Origin: Planctomycetaceae bacterium
GTDB lineage: Bacteria; Planctomycetota; Planctomycetia; Pirellulales; UBA1268
Direction of reading: 5' to 3'
Assembly: GCA_018694455.1 (NCBI GenBank)
Contig: JABHNP010000404.1
Span: 1 to 10,052 of the forward strand
Length of the DNA stretch: 10,052 nucleotides
Position numbers and translations under genes: made by a program. The first letter of the stretch is position 1, and every line of letters begins with the position of its first letter. The notes under the pieces were generated by a model. That model did no database searches and had not been told where the DNA came from. It worked only from the letters and a program-made list of their open reading frames with translations. Positions 6,396 to 10,052 of this stretch are shown piece by piece.

Positions 6396-6400
6396 AGGAG
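6396..6400 (+). promoter_or_regulatory. Ribosome binding site of the prepilin-like gene
   Basis: AGGAG, 9 nt upstream of ATG 6410. Confidence 0.6.
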
Positions 6401-6409
6401 TTGTCTTGA

Positions 6410-7150
6410 ATGAAACGAAAAGCTTTTACACTCATTGAGTTATTGGTGGTCATTGCGATCATCGGACTTATGATCGGTTTGCTGCTTCCCGCAGTACAGA
6501 ATTCCCGAGAGGCGGCTCGCCGCATCGCCTGCAAATCAAATTTCAAGCAACTTGGTATCGCTTTCAATATGTACCTCGATCGAGTCACCCGAGGAAAATT
6601 CCCGGTGGCGGCCCAGATGCCAAGTCTTGAACCAACATTCTATACAAGCGGTAGCCGTCCTCTTTATCCGACAATCGTGTCTCAACTCGGCCCTTATGTT
6701 GAGAACCAGAAGGGAGCGTTTCGGTGTGCATCAGATATCTCTTATTTTGTCCGTGATCCTTCGTCTCAGTTAGTCATCGATTCCCAGAATGCTTTGGCTT
6801 CGATACCAGATTCAGCAAAGCCAGCAGAGTACAAGGCGGGCAATATGGCTTTTGAGGGAACAAGTTATGAGTATCCACAGCGGCGGCTGACTACAACAGA
6901 TCTTAATTCTAAATACAAGATACGAGGAAAGAGTCGGGTAGAAGCTCTCTCTTCACGACGTTCGGGAGACAATCTTGCATCGTCCAAACTTTGGATCCTT
7001 TACGAGTTTGCACCGTTCCATGGTGGAGGTGGATCGCTCTTTGGTAGTTCTGTGACGGAATATAATAATCCTGATGACGGGCAGAATTGGGATGTTCCTG
7101 ATGGAGCACGTAATTTTCTGTATCTCGATGGTCACGTAGAGAATAAATAA
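6410..7150 (+). CDS. DUF1559 prepilin-like (pseudopilin-type) protein
   Basis: 246 residues. The N-terminus is a type IV prepilin signal: basic MKRKA, then FTLIELLVVIAIIGLMIGLLLPAV, with Glu at +5 of the mature protein. Residue -1 is Ala5, where most prepilins have Gly. The helix runs into QNSREAARRIACKSNFKQLG, the classic DUF1559 start, and FRCASD (104-109) matches its internal conserved Cys-Ser-Asp region. The C-terminus ends FLYLDGHVENK, matching the prepilin-associated H-X9-DG motif, but the His position is Pro230. These proteins are exported, cleaved by a PilD-type peptidase and held by the helix; their role in Planctomycetes is largely unknown. It has a strong ribosome binding site and a TATAAT box, and is followed 3 nt later by another membrane-anchored protein gene, which suggests an operon. 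Confidence 0.92.
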   Translation: MKRKAFTLIELLVVIAIIGLMIGLLLPAVQNSREAARRIACKSNFKQLGIAFNMYLDRVTRGKFPVAAQMPSLEPTFYTSGSRPLYPTIVSQLGPYVENQKGAFRCASDISYFVRDPSSQLVIDSQNALASIPDSAKPAEYKAGNMAFEGTSYEYPQRRLTTTDLNSKYKIRGKSRVEALSSRRSGDNLASSKLWILYEFAPFHGGGGSLFGSSVTEYNNPDDGQNWDVPDGARNFLYLDGHVENK

Positions 7151-7153
7151 GTC

Positions 7154-7855
7154 ATGGCGAGTCCTACTCGAAAGAACAACTCTGGTAAGCCACGCGTGGT
7201 AAAGCGTTGGCTTGGTGGCGCATTAATTGCAGGAGTAGTCCTGCTGATTTGCAGCTATTTTTTTCTGCGACCCCGTGATTACTCAAATGATCCACGAGTT
7301 GTTGAAATTCGTGAAATTCAAGAGGAGGCGAGGACGCGTTATTTGTCTGGCGGAGGCCCTTCGACACAAGCTGAGGCAAGAGCTTTTGTTCAGTCCATGG
7401 AAAAAATTCGGAATAAAATGGACGGCCTGCCTGACGACGTGCGACGTGAAATGTATCGGGGTGGAGGAAATGTTTTCTATTCATCCATGCGTCAAAGGAT
7501 TGATGACTATTTCAAAGCATCTCCGGCACAGCGGCAGCAGGTGCTCGATCAGCAGATTCGTCAATCAGATTTAATGAGTAAAGCGTTTTCGGAAGCCCGT
7601 GCGGCTCGCGAGGCTCAGGGACCTTCAACAAATAGTCAGCAAGGAAATGGTCAGAAAACCGAAGGTAAAACTGGGTCAGGGCAGGGCAGTGGCCGCTCTT
7701 CATGGGCGAGTCGGTCGCAAGGTGATCGAAATGAATGGTTTAAAAATCGAATCCTTGATAGGACAACGCCTGAGCAAAGGGCGAAATATGTTGAATACCG
7801 TCGGGCCGCGTCTGAACGCCGGGAGGAATTAGGTCTTCCTGCTGGCTGGCCATAA
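7154..7855 (+). CDS. Membrane-anchored hypothetical protein with Gly/Ser/Gln-rich linker
   Basis: 233 residues: a basic cytoplasmic tail (1-18), one membrane helix (about 19-38, ending CSYFFLRPRD), then a probably extracytoplasmic, highly charged helical domain (about 45-155) with many Arg, Glu and Gln. Next comes a low-complexity linker (about 156-190, Ser/Gly/Gln-rich), then a second short charged helical segment (191-233) with TPEQRAKYVEYRRAASERREELG. No enzymatic motif is visible. The C-terminal part resembles helical segments with TPEQR/SPAQR repeats (SPAQRQQVLDQQ at 123-134 and TPEQRAKYVEYR at 205-216). It starts 3 nt after the prepilin-like gene's stop, so translation is probably coupled and the two products may act together. 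Similar planctomycete proteins are known to me only as hypothetical. Function unknown. Confidence 0.75.
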   Translation: MASPTRKNNSGKPRVVKRWLGGALIAGVVLLICSYFFLRPRDYSNDPRVVEIREIQEEARTRYLSGGGPSTQAEARAFVQSMEKIRNKMDGLPDDVRREMYRGGGNVFYSSMRQRIDDYFKASPAQRQQVLDQQIRQSDLMSKAFSEARAAREAQGPSTNSQQGNGQKTEGKTGSGQGSGRSSWASRSQGDRNEWFKNRILDRTTPEQRAKYVEYRRAASERREELGLPAGWP

Positions 7856-7898
7856 GTCGATAGGTTTCAGGAATCCAGAGAGATTCATTGTTGAAAAA

Positions 7899-8153
7899 AT
7901 GGTTGACACATTAGGACTTCTTGCCGAAGCGATCCAATTAGCGCGCGAGTTGGGCTTCGATGTTCGAGAGGAGCCGCTTGGTGATACTGCAAGCGGTGAG
8001 GTTCGTATTGGTTCTGGCCGCCATATTCTGTTGAATGTTTCAGACCTTCCCTCAGATCAATTGAAACAACTTGCAGGGATTCTTGCCGGGGATGAACGGT
8101 GGAAGGATGTGCCAGTAAGTAGATTGCTGGAGCGAACACTGCAAAGTCGCTGA
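7899..8153 (+). CDS. Small conserved hypothetical protein, 84 residues
   Basis: Soluble protein with no export signal or membrane helix. It has a helical start (LGLLAEAIQLARELGFDVREEPLG, 5-28), then a short beta-like stretch (SGEVRIGSGRHILLNVSD, 32-49) and a helical end (PSDQLKQLAGILAGDERWKDVPVSRLLERTL). The pattern of an acidic helix, GEVRIG turn and final helix resembles small proteins annotated as hypothetical in other planctomycetes. ATG 7899 is chosen because the conserved-looking helix begins right after it; no clear Shine-Dalgarno sequence is present. It lies 43 nt after the membrane-anchored gene on the same strand and may be third in that operon. It converges on nadD, 34 nt away. Function unknown. 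Confidence 0.65.
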   Translation: MVDTLGLLAEAIQLARELGFDVREEPLGDTASGEVRIGSGRHILLNVSDLPSDQLKQLAGILAGDERWKDVPVSRLLERTLQSR

Positions 8154-8187
8154 TGGAGCAGGGATTTAATAGATGAGTGTTGTGCTA

Positions 8188-8820
8188 CTAAGTGTGATCA
8201 CTAAAGAGTTGCTTGCGAGCAATGAAGAGTTCTACATTCCTCGGAGTACGAAAGCGAATGCTGCCCCCAGTTGCTATTGCCTCTCGTAATTGATTCGCGC
8301 GAATGCCAATAGCAGGGACTCGGATACGATCTGCTTTTATCTGGCAGGACTGTTTTTCGCTCAGTAGTTCTTTAAGTTGAGGCTGCTGAGTGATCTGTTC
8401 AATGTCATCAATGCCGTATCGTTCGATTGCGAGTATCTTAATCATCGCGAGAATTCTCCCCGGCTCTTTCCATGTAGGGAGGCTTAGGAGGGCGTCTGGG
8501 CCAAGTATTAAAGAGAGGTTGTCGTTTGGGAATTGGTGGATGAGATTGTGTACTGTGTTGACTGTGTAGCTAATTCCACCTCGGCTGCACTCATGTGGAG
8601 AGACTTCAAATTTAGCGTGGCTCCCGACAGCGAGTTGCAGCATTTCAATTCGATCCTCAGGAGCAAGTAGAGTGCTGTCTTGTTTGTGCGGCGGGGTTGC
8701 GGCCGGCATAAATAGGACACGATCGAGTTGGGCCTGTTCGAGACAGCACTCAGCCACGATAAGGTGTCCAAAATGGATTGGATTAAAGCTGCCACCGAAG
8801 ATTGCCAATTCTTTTGCCAT
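8188..8820 (-). CDS. nadD: Nicotinate-nucleotide adenylyltransferase
   Basis: Transfers AMP from ATP to nicotinate mononucleotide to give deamido-NAD, the second-last step of NAD synthesis; cytoplasmic. 210 residues, a normal length. The nucleotidyltransferase signature GGSFNPIHFGHL is at 9-20, with the catalytic HxGH-type His16 and His19. Other matches are PPHK (43-46), DRIEML (56-61), GGISYTVNTV (81-90) and LPTWKEP (114-120). The usual ISSTxIR motif near the C-terminus reads IRANQLR (173-179), lacking the Ser/Thr residues, while SIRFRTP (187-193) is conserved. A GTG at 8883 would add 21 residues, but ATG 8820 puts the start right before the Rossmann strand, as in the family, and leaves room for a divergent promoter with priA. 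It is transcribed away from priA and ends with TAG at 8188. Confidence 0.93.
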   Translation of the reverse strand: MAKELAIFGGSFNPIHFGHLIVAECCLEQAQLDRVLFMPAATPPHKQDSTLLAPEDRIEMLQLAVGSHAKFEVSPHECSRGGISYTVNTVHNLIHQFPNDNLSLILGPDALLSLPTWKEPGRILAMIKILAIERYGIDDIEQITQQPQLKELLSEKQSCQIKADRIRVPAIGIRANQLREAIATGGSIRFRTPRNVELFIARKQLFSDHT

Positions 8821-8901
8821 CGCTGCCGCTTTTTTTGACCATTTCGTTACTATTTGTGGTAAGAGTCCTGCTGACTTCCACACCTTAGTTGTACCGTAAA
8901 T

Positions 8902-10052
8902 ATGCCCTCTGATTCCTCATCCCAACGCAAACTTTTTACGAATCACCCGATCTGGGAAGAAGACGACGTGCGGAATGGCGTCATCGCGACTGTGGTGCTG
9001 CCAGAGGGCGTTGAGAAGCCTTTGGATTATATCGTCCCGAATGAATTAGTTGTCGAAGTTGAGCCCGGCCGTCGGGTGCATGTGCCACTTGGTAAAAGCA
9101 ATCGCCCTAGGTTGGCATACTGTGTTGCCGTTCGCCATGGTGAAATACCGCAGCATCCACTAAAGAGTGTGGTCGGTGTCGAAGATGAGAAGCCACTTCT
9201 CTCAGAGCGAATGCTTGAATTAACAGGCTGGATGGCAGACCGCTGGATGGCCCGTCGAGGTGACGTGCTTGAAGCCGTGCTACCTGCAGGAGTGCGTTTG
9301 CGACGTCGTGTGAAACGAGTGCCTGTTTTAGTAGTTACTGGAGAGCAGGGGAATCGTCGCCCGACAGTAAATCAGAAAAAGATTCTTGATGCGGCGATTC
9401 AGCCCACACCGTTGGATGTGCTTTTGAAAGAAACTGGTGTCTCTCGAAGTGTTGTAAATCGTTTGCTACGAACTGGGATGATTATTGAAAGTGGCTCGAT
9501 TGAACGCGATTCCGAATCAGATTCTCCTGAATCAGATTCTGTAAAGCACAATGTTGGTGGCGATGAACTACCGGTGCTTTCAGTGGCTCAAGAAAAAGCT
9601 CTTCAAGCAATTCTTTATCCGTTACAACATGGTACGCACGAAACAATCGTACTCTTCGGCGTGACAGGCAGTGGCAAAACAGAGGTTTATCTTCAAGCAG
9701 TTACAGAAACTATCGCTCGGGGCCAGCAAGCGATTGTGCTTGTTCCGGAGATCAGCCTTACGCCGCAGACGTGCGACCGATTCCGCTCACGATTCGGTAA
9801 AGTAGCAGTTCTACACAGTCATCTTACTCCGGCCGAGCGGCACGATCATTGGCGAGAGATTGCTGCTGGTCGTGTGAGCGTAATTGTAGGTGCGAGAAGT
9901 GCAATTTTTGCCCCCGCACCGCGACTAGGTCTCATAGTCATTGATGAAGAGCATGAGAATACATTCAAGCAAGCAACCTCACCTCGTTACCATGCTCGTG
10001 ACGTTGCTGAATGGATTGCGCAAAAAGAAGGAGTGCCACTTGTGCTGGGTTC
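8902..10052 (+). CDS. priA: Primosomal protein N' (replication restart helicase PriA), N-terminal part
   Basis: PriA recognises stalled forks and D-loops, unwinds DNA 3' to 5' and reloads the replicative helicase. 383 residues are visible; the gene continues past the right edge. The N-terminal 3'-DNA-binding domain includes TVVLPEGVEKPLDYIVP (about 34-50) and GRRVHVPLG. A winged-helix-like region follows (about 150-200, ILDAAIQPTPLDVLLKETGVSRSVVNRLL). The helicase core has Walker A GVTGSGKTEVYLQ from 253, VLVPEISLTPQT, LHSHLTPAERHDHW, GARSAIFAP and the Walker B DEEH box at 348-351. An acidic linker, ESDSPESDS (205-213), separates the domains and is encoded by a short tandem repeat. The zinc-binding Cys cluster lies beyond the window. 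ATG 8902 has no clear Shine-Dalgarno. The 81-nt gap to nadD must hold both divergent start signals. Confidence 0.96.
   Translation, partial: MPSDSSSQRKLFTNHPIWEEDDVRNGVIATVVLPEGVEKPLDYIVPNELVVEVEPGRRVHVPLGKSNRPRLAYCVAVRHGEIPQHPLKSVVGVEDEKPLLSERMLELTGWMADRWMARRGDVLEAVLPAGVRLRRRVKRVPVLVVTGEQGNRRPTVNQKKILDAAIQPTPLDVLLKETGVSRSVVNRLLRTGMIIESGSIERDSESDSPESDSVKHNVGGDELPVLSVAQEKALQAILYPLQHGTHETIVLFGVTGSGKTEVYLQAVTETIARGQQAIVLVPEISLTPQTCDRFRSRFGKVAVLHSHLTPAERHDHWREIAAGRVSVIVGARSAIFAPAPRLGLIVIDEEHENTFKQATSPRYHARDVAEWIAQKEGVPLVLG
9514..9540 (+). repeat. Tandem repeat inside priA
   Basis: GAATCAGATTCT occurs at 9514-9525 and again at 9529-9540, a 15-nt period in frame, giving ESDSPESDS. Each unit is itself a near palindrome (GAATC-A-GATTC). 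It lies in the linker between the DNA-binding and helicase domains, where length changes would be tolerated. Confidence 0.6.

Larger units (their letters stand above)
6093..6409. other. Divergent intergenic region between the histidine kinase and the prepilin-like gene
   Basis: 317 nt. The right end carries a TATAAT box and an inverted repeat serving the rightward gene (listed separately). For the leftward kinase gene I see only the GGAG ribosome binding site. The minus-strand frame of the kinase continues open for 52 codons here without a usual start codon. No RNA gene recognised. Confidence 0.5.

Noticed and set aside
8192..8201. GTGATCAC palindrome at the 3' end of nadD as a bidirectional terminator
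   Set aside because: It is only 8 bp with no loop and no following T tract, so it cannot be supported as a terminator.
8821..8883. 21-residue N-terminal extension of NadD from GTG 8883
   Set aside because: NadD normally begins just before the GGSFNP motif; ATG 8820 fits, and the longer form would leave almost no space for the divergent priA promoter.

Overview
The window looks like ordinary chromosomal DNA from a planctomycete, probably a member of the Pirellulales. The clearest marker is the gene at 6410-7150. It encodes a DUF1559-type prepilin-like protein with an N-terminal FTLIELLVVIAIIG segment and a C-terminal DGHVE, a family greatly expanded in Planctomycetes. Several hypothetical proteins also resemble, from memory, planctomycete-restricted families. 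Base composition looks moderate and fairly even, and I see no insertion sequence, phage gene, CRISPR array, tRNA or rRNA.

Left block (1-3126, all minus strand, read right to left): riboflavin synthase alpha subunit (ribE) overlaps by 4 nt the gene for 16S rRNA adenine dimethyltransferase (rsmA). These are followed by a conserved hypothetical gene with a TTG start. After a 287-nt gap with several inverted repeats comes the first 261 codons of a fatty-acyl-AMP ligase that runs off the left edge.

Middle block: a 364-nt divergent spacer separates ribE from enolase (eno, plus strand, 3491-4783). Enolase is followed by a small two-helix membrane protein (4873-5217). Converging on it is a soluble, single-domain histidine kinase (5262-6092, minus) with no response regulator in view.

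Right block: a 317-nt divergent spacer, with a perfect TATAAT box and an inverted repeat, leads into a plus-strand run. This contains the DUF1559 prepilin-like protein, a one-helix membrane-anchored hypothetical protein starting 3 nt after it, and an 84-residue hypothetical protein. Convergent to these is nadD (nicotinate-nucleotide adenylyltransferase, 8188-8820, minus). Divergent from nadD is priA (primosomal helicase, 8902 to the right edge, partial).

Most genes are housekeeping: flavin and NAD cofactor synthesis, ribosome maturation, glycolysis and replication restart. I did not find a convincing undescribed multi-gene system. The items most worth a second look are the prepilin-like protein with its tightly linked membrane partner, the orphan soluble kinase, the altered ISSTxIR motif of NadD, the basic extension of RsmA, and the fatty-acyl-AMP ligase with its structured upstream region.
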